Source: CAWJLE01 sp963843645 (lineage in GTDB: Bacteria > Chloroflexota > Anaerolineae > DAOTYC01). From it: a stretch of 64,000 nucleotides of DNA. Shown one piece after another: positions 55,111 through 63,725 of the stretch (position 1 is the stretch's first letter; every line of letters starts with the position of its first letter). The stretch lies in assembly GCA_963843645.1 (NCBI GenBank), contig CAWJLE010000001.1, positions 1,364,001 to 1,428,000 on the forward strand, written 5' to 3'. Below the pieces are notes generated by a model. The model saw only the letters and a list, made by a program, of their open reading frames with translations. It searched no databases and was not told the DNA's origin. Position numbers and translations under genes: made by a program.

Positions 55111-56676
55111 ATGAAGATGCGAACGCTTGTGGCTACTTTGATGATGTTGAGCCTGCTCTCTGTGTTCTTACCATTGCCAATGACCTCACTCCCGGCCGCA
55201 GCGGCCAACCCCGCAGTTCAGATGGTGAACGACCCCAAACTCGGACCCATCCTTACTGACGGCAACGGAATGACCCTCTACACATTCAAAAATGACAAGA
55301 TGGACGTAAGCAACTGCTCTGGTACGTGTGCCAACAACTGGCCCGCATTCACAGTGGCTCAGGGAGTTATGCCAACCGTGGGCCAGGGTGTGACCGGCAA
55401 GGTTGCTACGTTCACCCGCCCGGATGGCAAGATTCAGGTGACCTACGACGGCATGCCGCTGTACTACTTCATCAAGGATACGGCTCCCGGTGACACCAAG
55501 GGGGAGAAGCTACTCAACCTCTGGTCAGTCGTGATGCTTGGCCCCACTGCGATGAAGCCGGCCGCCGCCATGCCGCAGGCCGAAGCAACGGGTGCGGCCA
55601 TGACACCGGCGGCGACCACGCCTGAGACCACGACTGCGGCGGCAGCCATGCCGGCCCCGCCCACAGCCACCGGCGGCAAGATAGCGCTGTTGTTGCCCGA
55701 GACCAAGACCACGCGCTACGAAACAGCGGACCGGCCGGACTTCGAAGCGGAGATTAAGAAGCTGTGCCCGGCCTGCGATATCATCTACAGCAATGCGAAC
55801 CAGGACGCCAACACTCAGCTTTCCCAAGTGGAAGCAGCGCTGTCCAACGGCGCGCAGGTGTTGGTCCTCGATCCGGTCGACTCCAAGTCAGCAGCCGCGG
55901 CCGCCGACAAGGCCAAGGCTCAGGGTGTCCCGGTCATAGCCTATGACCGCCTCATTCTGAACTCCGACGGCGTGAACTACTACATCTCCTTCGACAACTT
56001 CCAGGTGGGCGTGCTGCAAGCGCAGAGCCTCGTGGACAAGCTCAACCAAATGAAACTATCTAACCCACAGATCGTCATGATCAATGGCTCGCCGACCGAC
56101 AACAACGCCGGCCAGTTCAAGGCAGGTGCGCATAGTGTGTTCGATCCGCTGGTGAAGGCCGGCAAGCTGACCATCGCCAAGGAGTACGACACTCCGGACT
56201 GGAGTCCGGACCAGGCCCAGAACGAGATGCAACAGGCGTTGACGGCGTTAGGCAACAAGGTCGACGGCGTCTATTGCGCTAACGACGGCACGGCCAGCGG
56301 CGCGATCGCGGCCATGAAGTCGGCGGGCCTCAACCCGCTGCCTCCGGTGACCGGGCAGGATGCGGAGTTGGGCGCCATTCAGCGCATCCTCACGGGTGAG
56401 CAGTACATGACGGTCTACAAAGCCATCAAGCCGGAAGCTTCCACGGCGGCCGACCTGGCCATGTATCTGCTGACCAAGACTGCGGTGCCACCTCAGGTGA
56501 CTGCGGGCAAGACCGTGAACAACGGCAAGATCGACGTACCCTCGGTTCTGTTGACCCCGATCGCGGTTACGAAAGCCAATATCAAAGATACAATTGTGAA
56601 GGACGGTTTCTGGACGGTCAAGGACATCTGCACGGCGCAGTATGCCGACGCGTGTAAGGCAGCCGGACTCCAGTAA
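55111..56676 (+). CDS. fusion of COG4315-type secreted repeat domain with xylose/ribose-type sugar-binding protein
   Basis: 521 residues, intact frame; ATG 55111 has AAGGAGG upstream. Signal peptide about 1-32. Residues 36-145 have the COG4315/PF03640 pattern twice: LGPILTDGNGMTLYTFKND, SGTCANNWPAF, then GMPLYYFIKD and LLNLWSVVML. An Ala-Thr-Pro linker (146-187) leads to the periplasmic binding protein (188-521): KIALLLPETKTTRYETADRPDFE, VLVLDPVDSKSAA, PVIAYDRLI, GVYCANDGTASGAIAAMKSAG and VTGQDAELGAIQRI, as in XylF. The cognate ATPase and permease follow. The N-terminal domain is not part of known sugar binders; heme or metal binding and extracellular electron transfer have been suggested for relatives, but nothing here proves it. 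Confidence 0.85.
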   Translation: MKMRTLVATLMMLSLLSVFLPLPMTSLPAAAANPAVQMVNDPKLGPILTDGNGMTLYTFKNDKMDVSNCSGTCANNWPAFTVAQGVMPTVGQGVTGKVATFTRPDGKIQVTYDGMPLYYFIKDTAPGDTKGEKLLNLWSVVMLGPTAMKPAAAMPQAEATGAAMTPAATTPETTTAAAAMPAPPTATGGKIALLLPETKTTRYETADRPDFEAEIKKLCPACDIIYSNANQDANTQLSQVEAALSNGAQVLVLDPVDSKSAAAAADKAKAQGVPVIAYDRLILNSDGVNYYISFDNFQVGVLQAQSLVDKLNQMKLSNPQIVMINGSPTDNNAGQFKAGAHSVFDPLVKAGKLTIAKEYDTPDWSPDQAQNEMQQALTALGNKVDGVYCANDGTASGAIAAMKSAGLNPLPPVTGQDAELGAIQRILTGEQYMTVYKAIKPEASTAADLAMYLLTKTAVPPQVTAGKTVNNGKIDVPSVLLTPIAVTKANIKDTIVKDGFWTVKDICTAQYADACKAAGLQ

Positions 56677-56700
56677 CCACACTTAGCGGGACAGCATTCA

Positions 56701-56793
56701 GCGGTCAGCACGTCGGCCTTGGCGACGACCCAGGTCCACCACCGTCTCAATCCCAGCCCGTTGGCTGACGGCTGATCGCTGATAGCTGACCGC
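56701..56793. repeat. GCTGANN heptad repeat with inverted arms
   Basis: Four tandem heptads, GCTGACG GCTGATC GCTGATA GCTGACC, lie at 56764-56791. GCGGTCAGC at 56701-56709 is the perfect complement of GCTGACCGC at 56785-56793. The element sits between the binding protein and ATPase genes and may form an intercistronic hairpin. Confidence 0.7.
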
Positions 56794-56812
56794 ACTCAAC
56801 GGAGTGATACCA

Positions 56813-57613
56813 ATGGCGCAAAACGAACAAGCTCCGATATTGGAGCTGCACGGGATCCACAAGCGATTTGGAGCCGTGGAGGCACTGTCAGGCGTCGACT
56901 TCGAAGTGTATCCAGCGGAGGTCGTCGGTCTGGTGGGGGACAACGGCGCCGGAAAATCTACGTTGGTCAAGATCATCGCCGGAACGTACCGGCCTGACTC
57001 CGGGCGCTACGTGTTTGAGGGGAAAGAGGTGACCGTCGAGACCCCCAAGGCGGCCGCCAGCCTGGGCATTCAGACGGTGTACCAGGACCTGGCTCTGTGT
57101 GACAACCTCGACGTCGTGGCAAACCTGTTCCTGGGCCGAGAGCAATTCGAGATAACGAGCCTGGGTGCGCTCAATACCCTGGACGAGGTTAACATGGAAG
57201 AGCGGGCGTTGCATACGATTGAAGAGCTTCACGTCCGCATACCCTCCGTGCGGCGGCAGATTGCTACCCTGTCCGGCGGCCAGCGCCAATCCGTAGCGGT
57301 TGCCCGCGCGGTCATGTGGAACTCGCGCGTGGTACTGTTGGACGAGCCGACGGCTGCCCTGGGTGTGGAACAGACGGCGCAGGTAAAGGAATTGATTCGC
57401 CGCTTGCGAGAGCAGGGCCTTGGGGTAGTGGTCATCAGCCACAACCTGGCGGATATTTTCGACGTATCAGATCGAATCATCGTGCTGCGGCTGGGGCGCC
57501 GCGTGGCAACGTTCAACACGCACGTGACGCGCCAGGACCGCGTGGTGGCGGCGATTACCGGTGCGGAGTTCGGGGACGTCGACGAAGACGACGCTGGAGC
57601 AAGCAAGAACTAG
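56813..57613 (+). CDS. sugar ABC transporter ATP-binding protein (XylG/RbsA-like, single domain)
   Basis: 266 residues from ATG 56813 (GGAGTG upstream). Walker A GDNGAGKST near residue 41, signature LSGGQRQSVAVARAV, Walker B VVLLDEPTAAL, switch ISHNLADIF. The arrangement ILELHGIHKRFGAVEALSGVDFEVYPAE is typical of the first half of RbsA/XylG. Classic RbsA and XylG have two ATPase domains (about 500 residues); here there is one, so it probably works as a homodimer. It belongs with the XylF-like binding protein and the permease. Intact frame. Confidence 0.9.
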   Translation: MAQNEQAPILELHGIHKRFGAVEALSGVDFEVYPAEVVGLVGDNGAGKSTLVKIIAGTYRPDSGRYVFEGKEVTVETPKAAASLGIQTVYQDLALCDNLDVVANLFLGREQFEITSLGALNTLDEVNMEERALHTIEELHVRIPSVRRQIATLSGGQRQSVAVARAVMWNSRVVLLDEPTAALGVEQTAQVKELIRRLREQGLGVVVISHNLADIFDVSDRIIVLRLGRRVATFNTHVTRQDRVVAAITGAEFGDVDEDDAGASKN

Positions 57614-57702
57614 ACAGGGAGGAAGACTGCATAATTCTCTGACGATGTCGTCACGTCGTGATTAGAGTTTTGCGGCCACGTTATGCAATGAAGGGATCGG
57701 CC

Positions 57703-58947
57703 ATGAACAGGGAACATCACGGAAACCAAACTCAGGAGCATGTTACCAGCTCTGCCACCTGGTTTACCCACTTGCGCGATCGCATCAGCCAGGCCGACAT
57801 CGGATCACTCCCGGTTGTACTGGCACTTATTCTGATAGCAATCATCTTTCAGATTGCCAACCCCAATTTCCTGACGCCGCTGAACCTGACGAACCTTATG
57901 GTGCAGATTGCCGCGGTGGGCACGATCGCGGTGGGCATCGTGCTCGTGCTTCTCATCGGGGAGATCGACCTGTCGGTCGGCGCAGTCAGCGGCCTGTCGG
58001 CCGGAATCATGGCAGTGCTGTCCGTCAAATGGGGCCTGCCCGGTATCGTCGCGGTGTTAGCCGCGATTCTGGTCGGCGCCGCCATCGGTCTGCTGCAAGG
58101 ATGGTGGGTCGCCCGGCTGCACGTGCCCTCTTTCGTCGTGACGCTGGCCGGTTTCCTGGGCTGGCAAGGTGCACTGCTGGCCGTTCTGGGCAGCACGGGC
58201 ACCATCAATTTGAACGATCAGCTGATCGTGGGTCTGGCCAATACGCGTCTGCCGGTCGGCGTCGGCTGGGTGCTCGGCGGCGCTTTCCTGGCCTTTTTCG
58301 CGTGGAGCTTGTTTCGCATGCGACAACGACGAGCGCAGGCAGGTCTCGAGACTGAGTCGGTGGGCGCCCTGCTCACGCGGTTTGGACTCATCGGCGCTCT
58401 GGTCGTCATCGCCATCGGCGTGATGAACGTCAACCGCAATCCGCGTCCGGACGTGCCGATCATGGGCGTTCCTTCGGCGGCGATCATCTTCATCGGTTTC
58501 ATCGTCATTTTCGACTTGATCGTGCGCAGGACTCGTTTCGGACGTGCGGTTTTTGCCGTTGGTGGCAACGCTGAAGCCGCTCGTCGAGCCGGCATCAACG
58601 TGGAGCGCATTCGGATCGCTGTCTTTGTCCTCGGCTCTACGCTCGCCGCCTGTGGCGGCATACTGGCTGCCTCACGATTGTACGCGGTGAACCAGTCCTC
58701 CGGCAGCGGCGACGTACTGCTGAACTCCATTGCCGCCGCGGTAATCGGTGGAACGAGCCTGTTCGGTGGGCGCGGCAGCACCTGGTCGGCCCTGCTGGGC
58801 GCGCTGGTCATCGGCGCCATCGCCAACGGCATGGACCTGTTGGCGTTCGCCTCGTCCATCCGGTTCATGGTGACCGGTGCGGTGCTGCTGATTGCCGTGA
58901 CGCTGGACGCGTACACACGCGCGCGCCGCGAGCAAAGCGGTCGTTAG
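57703..58947 (+). CDS. sugar ABC transporter permease (XylH/RbsC-like)
   Basis: 414 residues. ATG 57703 follows AAGGGATCGG; in-frame starts upstream (57658, 57688) lack a good site. About ten membrane helices with the family motifs GEIDLSVGAVSGLSAGIMAVL near residue 105, FVVTLAGFLGWQGALLAVLGS, and VGGNAEAARRAGINVERIRIAVFVLGSTLAACGG, the cytoplasmic coupling loop, followed by AAAVIGGTSLFGGRGS. The length and these motifs fit XylH, which is longer than RbsC. It completes a three-gene importer for a pentose-type sugar. Intact frame. Confidence 0.92.
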   Translation: MNREHHGNQTQEHVTSSATWFTHLRDRISQADIGSLPVVLALILIAIIFQIANPNFLTPLNLTNLMVQIAAVGTIAVGIVLVLLIGEIDLSVGAVSGLSAGIMAVLSVKWGLPGIVAVLAAILVGAAIGLLQGWWVARLHVPSFVVTLAGFLGWQGALLAVLGSTGTINLNDQLIVGLANTRLPVGVGWVLGGAFLAFFAWSLFRMRQRRAQAGLETESVGALLTRFGLIGALVVIAIGVMNVNRNPRPDVPIMGVPSAAIIFIGFIVIFDLIVRRTRFGRAVFAVGGNAEAARRAGINVERIRIAVFVLGSTLAACGGILAASRLYAVNQSSGSGDVLLNSIAAAVIGGTSLFGGRGSTWSALLGALVIGAIANGMDLLAFASSIRFMVTGAVLLIAVTLDAYTRARREQSGR

Positions 58948-58966
58948 GCGGACGAGTCTCTGACCT

Positions 58967-59515
58967 CTACGCCGGTTCGTAGTCGAGCAGAACCACCCCG
59001 CTTTTGAACGTTCTGGTGCCCTTGAGGTTCAGGCTGGCCTTTTCGCCGGTATTCATGAAGAACGGTTTGCCGTGACCCACAACGAGAGGCTGCATTAGAA
59101 ACTGATACTCGTCGATCAGCCTCAGGGACATGAGCCTTCGCGCGAGACTGGGGCTGCCTGCTATCAACAGGTCGCGCCCCGGTTGTCGTTTTAGCTCCGC
59201 GATTTTCTCGGGCACGACCTCTCTCACGATGGTCGTGTTCCAGGCAGCGTTCTCGAGAGTCTTTGAGAAGACGATCTTGGGCATGGGATCCAGCTTGCGC
59301 GCGAACTCCCGTACTGCAGGTGGCAGTGACAGATCGTCCACTGCGGTCGGCCAGTAGTCCGCGAAGAGCAGGTAAGTGATCCGGCCAAACAGCACGGCAT
59401 CAGCATTGTCTAGCTGGTACGCTGCATACTCGTGTAGCTCTTCATCCGCGATCATTACCGTGTGGTCGATGAACCCGTCGAGTGTCATCTGGGTCGAAAA
59501 CACAATTCGTCTCAT
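58967..59515 (-). CDS. dihydrofolate reductase / RibD C-terminal domain family protein
   Basis: 182 residues. I use ATG 59515 (MRRIVFSTQMTLDGFID); ATG 59524 is three codons earlier and lacks space for a binding site. Family marks are STQMTLDGFID at the N-terminus, ADAVLFGRITYLLFADYWP near residue 40, KIVFSKTLENAAWN and DLLIAGSPSLARRLMSLRLIDEYQFLMQPLVVGHGKPFF. These small proteins share the DHFR fold and NADPH site but usually act in unknown reductions, not folate metabolism. Intact frame, convergent with the permease gene (20-base gap). Confidence 0.85.
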   Translation of the reverse strand: MRRIVFSTQMTLDGFIDHTVMIADEELHEYAAYQLDNADAVLFGRITYLLFADYWPTAVDDLSLPPAVREFARKLDPMPKIVFSKTLENAAWNTTIVREVVPEKIAELKRQPGRDLLIAGSPSLARRLMSLRLIDEYQFLMQPLVVGHGKPFFMNTGEKASLNLKGTRTFKSGVVLLDYEPA

Positions 59516-59597
59516 GCCTTGCATCCTTTGGGCTGCGAACCCTGAGTCCTGCCCGGCAGACGGGCTGGCCGTTTCATATCAGATTGGACTCGGGCCG

Positions 59598-60513
59598 CTA
59601 GGCTTTGATTTTCTCCCTGATTCCGGACAGCTGTTCCATGAAGCGGACGATGGCGGCGAAGTCTTCCTCGCCGGCGCCGGCGCTCACCGCCGTCGGCGCA
59701 AAGCTGCTGGGCCGCCGCGGCAGCTGGCATCGGTGCTCCAACTTCAGCGGCCCGGGTCAAGACCAGGTTGAGGTCCTTGCACATCAGGCGCAGAGGAAAG
59801 GCCGGTGGATATTCGTCACGCAGGACGTGTTCGAGTTTCCCCTTTTGCCCAGGTGAGACGGCGCCGGTCTGACCCAGAACGTCCAGCAGTTGTTCGCGCG
59901 GCAACCCGGCCTTTTCGCCCAATGCAACTGCCTCGGCGAATGCCTGCATGCTCACTCCCAGAAGCGCGTTGATCACCAGCTTCATCATGGTCCCGGTGCC
60001 GCTTTCGCCCATATAGATGACTGACTGGCCAAAAATGCTGAGTAGAGGCTGCACTTCGTCGAAGGCCCGCTTCTCTCCGCCTACCATGACCAGCAATGTG
60101 CCCTTTTCGGCCGCCACCAGGCTGCCCGAAACCGGCGAATCGAGAAAGGCCACGCCCTTTGCTTTGGCCAGATCGAACATGGCGCGGGACGTGTTGGGGT
60201 GGACGGTGCTGAGATCGACGAAGATCCGGCCCGCCGGGGCTGCTTCCAGCGCTCCATCAGGGCCGAACAGCACCGCTTTGAGGGCGGCGTCGTCCGCCAG
60301 CGAAAACATGAGCACCTGGCAGGCAGCTACCATCTCGCGTGGTGTCTCGTCGACGCTGGCGCCGCGCTCAGCCAGGGATTGCGTCTTCCGCGAATCGCGG
60401 TTGTACACGTGGACGGCATACCCGCGGTCCAGCATGCGCCCGGCCATCCGCGAGCCCATGCCGCCCATACCGGCAAACCCGACGATTGGTTTGTATCTGG
60501 AGTCGTTCTCCAT
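59598..60513 (-). CDS. NAD(P)-dependent beta-hydroxyacid dehydrogenase (3-hydroxyisobutyrate dehydrogenase-like; one frame change)
   Basis: ATG 60513 begins MENDSRYKPIVGFAGMGGMGSRMA, a Rossmann GxGxMG motif. FLDSPVSGSLVAAEKGTLLVMVGG is the substrate-binding motif with the conserved Ser, and YMGESGTGTMMKLVINALL supplies the catalytic Lys near residue 175. KDLNLVLTRAAEVGAPMP follows. An extra base near 59702 leaves the end as EEDFAAIVRFMEQLSGIREKIKA with TAG at 59598. About 305 residues. The substrate is an unknown beta-hydroxyacid (hydroxyisobutyrate, tartronate semialdehyde, glyoxylate-like). It is near sugar import and transketolase genes, so a role in sugar-acid metabolism is plausible. Confidence 0.85.
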
Positions 60514-60588
60514 CTTGATGTTGTTCCTCCTTGGATGATCACATCACAACATTCACGCCGACTATCAGTGGTACGATCTAAAATGCAG

Positions 60589-61209
60589 CTACAGCGCCAG
60601 CCCCAGCTCCGATAGCGCTCTTCGAGTGGACTCGTAGCCGGTGTGGTGCAAGCTGCGAATGCCCAGGCCGCGGGCGACTTCGACGAACAGCGCACGGTCC
60701 TCAATGTACAGCGCCTGCGCCGGGGCCACCTGGGCAATATCGAGAGCCATCTGGTACATACGAGTGCCCGGTTTCCGGACGTGGATGAAGCACGAAGCGA
60801 TGAAGAAATCGATGAAGTCGCGCAAGCCGAACGTTTGAATGCGATACAGCGTCAGTTCGTGACCCTCGTTGGTGACCGCGGCGAGCTTCAGGCCGTGACG
60901 CTCCTTCAGCCGGCACACGAGGTCGATCATGTCGGGATAGGGTCCCGATTGCGCATACATGAAGCCTTTGAAGTCGTCTCGTGAGAACGCCCGGGGCTCG
61001 TAGAAGATCACGCGGTCAAGATATTGGTCCAGGGTCAGCTCGGCCTGCTCGTAGCTGTCGAAAGTGAGCGTGTGCCGTTCGTTGAACTCGTCGTAGTCCA
61101 GGCTGAACGCCTCCGCCGCCCGGCGTCGGGCATGGCGGTCCCAGCCGTTGGTCAACAGAACGCCGCCGAGGTCCAGAAACAGGGTCGTGATCGGGGGTGA
61201 GCTGTCCAT
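60589..61209 (-). CDS. HAD-superfamily hydrolase (HAD-IA)
   Basis: 206 residues, intact frame, ATG 61209. Motif I is LFLDLGGVLLTNGWD, where the second usual Asp of DxD is replaced by Gly (DLGGVL, as in haloacid dehalogenase-like FMN-phosphatase/YihX members). Motif II is AAVTNEG, motif III RKPGTRMYQ and motif IV ALYIEDRALFVEVARGLG. A helical cap lies at about 20-80. Sugar phosphatase or nucleotidase activity is typical. It follows transketolase upstream by 35 bases in the same direction. Confidence 0.85.
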   Translation of the reverse strand: MDSSPPITTLFLDLGGVLLTNGWDRHARRRAAEAFSLDYDEFNERHTLTFDSYEQAELTLDQYLDRVIFYEPRAFSRDDFKGFMYAQSGPYPDMIDLVCRLKERHGLKLAAVTNEGHELTLYRIQTFGLRDFIDFFIASCFIHVRKPGTRMYQMALDIAQVAPAQALYIEDRALFVEVARGLGIRSLHHTGYESTRRALSELGLAL

Positions 61210-61243
61210 TGATTTTACCTCCGTTGCTGTGTCATGTCCCGCC

Positions 61244-63364
61244 TCAGATCGAGTAAATCCGCTGTTGCTCCAGCCTCTCTTTTCCCCTGACCAGGGCCAG
61301 CGCGCGATCGTGCAGGTTCTCCACGGTGATGCCGTATTCCTTCAACAAGACGTCTCCCGGCGCCGAAGCTCCGAAACGGTCCACGCCGATGACCTCTATG
61401 CTGGGTCCCACGTACGGCTGCCAGCCGAGTGGCGTGCCCGCCTCGATAGCCAGAATCGGAACGTCGGTCGGTACTACCTTCTCGCGGTACTCGGGCGGCT
61501 GCGAGCGGAACAGGTGCCAGCTCGGCAGGCTCACGACTCGAGCGTGGACTTGGTCCGCGGCCAGCCGATCACGGGCGGTCAGCGCCAGGTGCACTTCCGA
61601 GCCTGTGGCAACCAGCGTGATATCCGGACGAGCCCCGCTGGGTGCGTCGGCCAAAATGTATCCGCCGCGGGCGACGCCTTCCCGGATGCCTGGGTACAGC
61701 TCGGCGTCCAGGATCGGGACCGACTGCCGCGTCAGCACGAGCGCCACCGGGTGGTCTTTCACCTCCAGTGCGACGCGCCACGCCGTCGGCGGTCTCGTTC
61801 GCGTCCGCCGGGCGGAGCAGGACCATCCCAGGAACGGCGCGCAGACCCAGAAGCTGCTCAACCGGCTGATGGGTGGGTCCGTCCTCGCCCAACGCCAGGC
61901 TGTCGTGGGTAAAGACGTAAATGACGTGCAGGTCCATGAGAGAAGCCAGACGCATCGGCGGGCGCATGTAGTCCGAGAAAATCAGGAAGGTCGCACCAAA
62001 CGGAATCAGCCCGCCGTGCGCGGCCAGCCCGTTGAGGATGGCGCCCATCCCATGCTCGCGGACGCCGAAATGCAGGTTGCGCCCGGCCGGGCCCCATCCA
62101 CCGCCAACCGAGCCCTGCGTGTCCTGCGTGGCCCCGTCGGGATTCTCGAAATCACCCAAACCGGCCAGCGCCGTGTGCGTGGACGGATTCAGGTCCGCCG
62201 AGCCGCCGATCAGACCAGGGATCTTCGGCGCCACCGCATTCATGGCTTTCCCGGAGGCCACGCGCGTGGCCATGCCCTTGGGATCGGTCGCGAACGTCGG
62301 GAGGTCGGTGTCCCAGCCGGCGGGGAGCTCGCCGTGCATCAGGGCGTTCAGCTCGCTGGCCAGCTCAGGGTAGGCCGCTGCGTATTCGGTCAGTTTCTGA
62401 TTCCACTCGTCCTCGGCCCGCCGTCCGCGGTCCACAGCCTCGCGAAAGCGATGCAGTGCGGAATCCGGCACGTAGAACGGCGGCTCCGTCGGCCAGCCCA
62501 GGTTTTCTTTCGTCAGCTTCACTTCTTCAACTCCAAGCGGAGACCCGTGCGCCTCGAAAGTGTCCTGCTTGTGCGGAGAGCCATAGCCGATGTGGGTGTG
62601 GACCAGGATCAGCGACGGGCGTGCGGTTTCCGCACGGGCCTCCCGGAGCGCCCGGTCGATGGCCGCCAGGTCGTTGCCCGTCCTCCACCGTCACCGTGTG
62701 CCAGCCGTAGGCGTCGAAACGCGCCCGCCGGTCCTCGGTGAAGGTGAGGTTTGTGGAGGAGGCCAGAGAAACGTGATTGTTGTCGTAAAGGTAGATCAGC
62801 TTGCCCAGCTGCAGGTGTCCGGCCAGCGATGCGGCTTCGGACGAGATGCCTTCCATGAGATCGCCGTCGCTGGCAATGGCGTAGGTGTAGTGATCGAGGA
62901 GGGCGAATCCGGGGCGATTGAAGCGGGCGGCCAGGTGGGCCTCGGCGATTGCCATGCCCACGCCGTTGCCCAATCCCTGGCCCAGAGGACCGGTGGTGAC
63001 CTCGACACCGGGAGTGCGCCCCCGCTCTGGATGGCCGGGGGCGGCTGCCCCACTGGCGAAAACGCTTGATCTCATCCAGCGGCAAGTCGTAGCCGGTCAG
63101 GAAGAGCAGGCTGTACAGCAACATGGAGCCGTGGCCGGCGGACAGGACGAAGCGGTCTCGATCGAACCACGCCGGATTAGCCGGATTGTGCTTGAGGAAG
63201 CGCGTCCAGAGCACGTAAGCCATCGGCGCCGCGTCCAGCGGCAGGCCGGGATGGCCGCTGTTCGCCGCCTGAACGGCGTCGACCGACAGAAACCGTATCG
63301 TGTTCACGCTCATTTGATCCAGCTCATCGAATGAAGATTGGCTTGATGCAGGTTGAACATTCAT
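61244..63364 (-). CDS. tkt: transketolase (about three frame changes)
   Basis: ATG 63364 begins MNVQPASSQSSFDELDQMSVNTIRFLSVDAVQAANSGHPGLPLDAAPMAYVLW, with the thiamine-site His-Pro. FVLSAGHGSMLLYSLLFL, TTGPLGQGLGNGVGMAIAE, ASDGDLMEGISSEAASLAGHL (thiamine diphosphate GDG motif) and VEVDNN-like YLYDNNHV follow. The pyrimidine domain has GVREHGMGAILNGLAAHGG (catalytic Glu) and THDSLALGEDGPTHQPVEQL. The C-terminal domain has GSEVHLAL and GTPLGWQPYVG. Frame changes near 63065, 62683 and 61785 are all +1; about 705 residues. It transfers two-carbon units in the pentose phosphate pathway, fitting the pentose importer nearby. Confidence 0.92.
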
Positions 63365-63725
63365 CTTTCGGGATCCTTTCTGTGACAGTGACCTCGCCTC
63401 TCGGCCTGTCGTATTCTTGCTGTCACGTGCCGAAAGGTCCGGAGATCGGAAGATCGCCATGAAACGAGGAGATATCACACCATCGACGACGGAGGACGTC
63501 GCCGAAACCAGCGGCCGGGAAAATGGCCGCTTCGTTCCCTTCACTTCAGGCCGTAGACTAGCACAAACGGAACCCAAGATCAAGTGCCTGGGTCATATCT
63601 GTGTGGTTCAAACTGCGCTCCCATCTTTGAGGCTTGCGTGTTCAGGCAAGATCACCTAACATCCGTACGGGCGTGTTCGACGACGCCGAGGGTCGTTGTT
63701 CGGCGCAGTATCGAGGATGATGGGA
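63365..63725. other. intergenic region between divergent transketolase and flavoprotein genes
   Basis: 361 bases without a convincing gene. AGCGGCC (63510-63516) and GGCCGCT (63525-63531) form a 7-bp stem with an 8-base A-rich loop. Promoters for both directions should lie here; I see no strong -35/-10 pair. A short + frame from 63417 is judged a chance frame. Confidence 0.5.

Noticed and set aside
63417..63659. 80-codon plus-strand frame between transketolase and the flavoprotein gene
   Set aside because: No ribosome site, no family resemblance, and it contains the inverted repeat; judged a chance frame.
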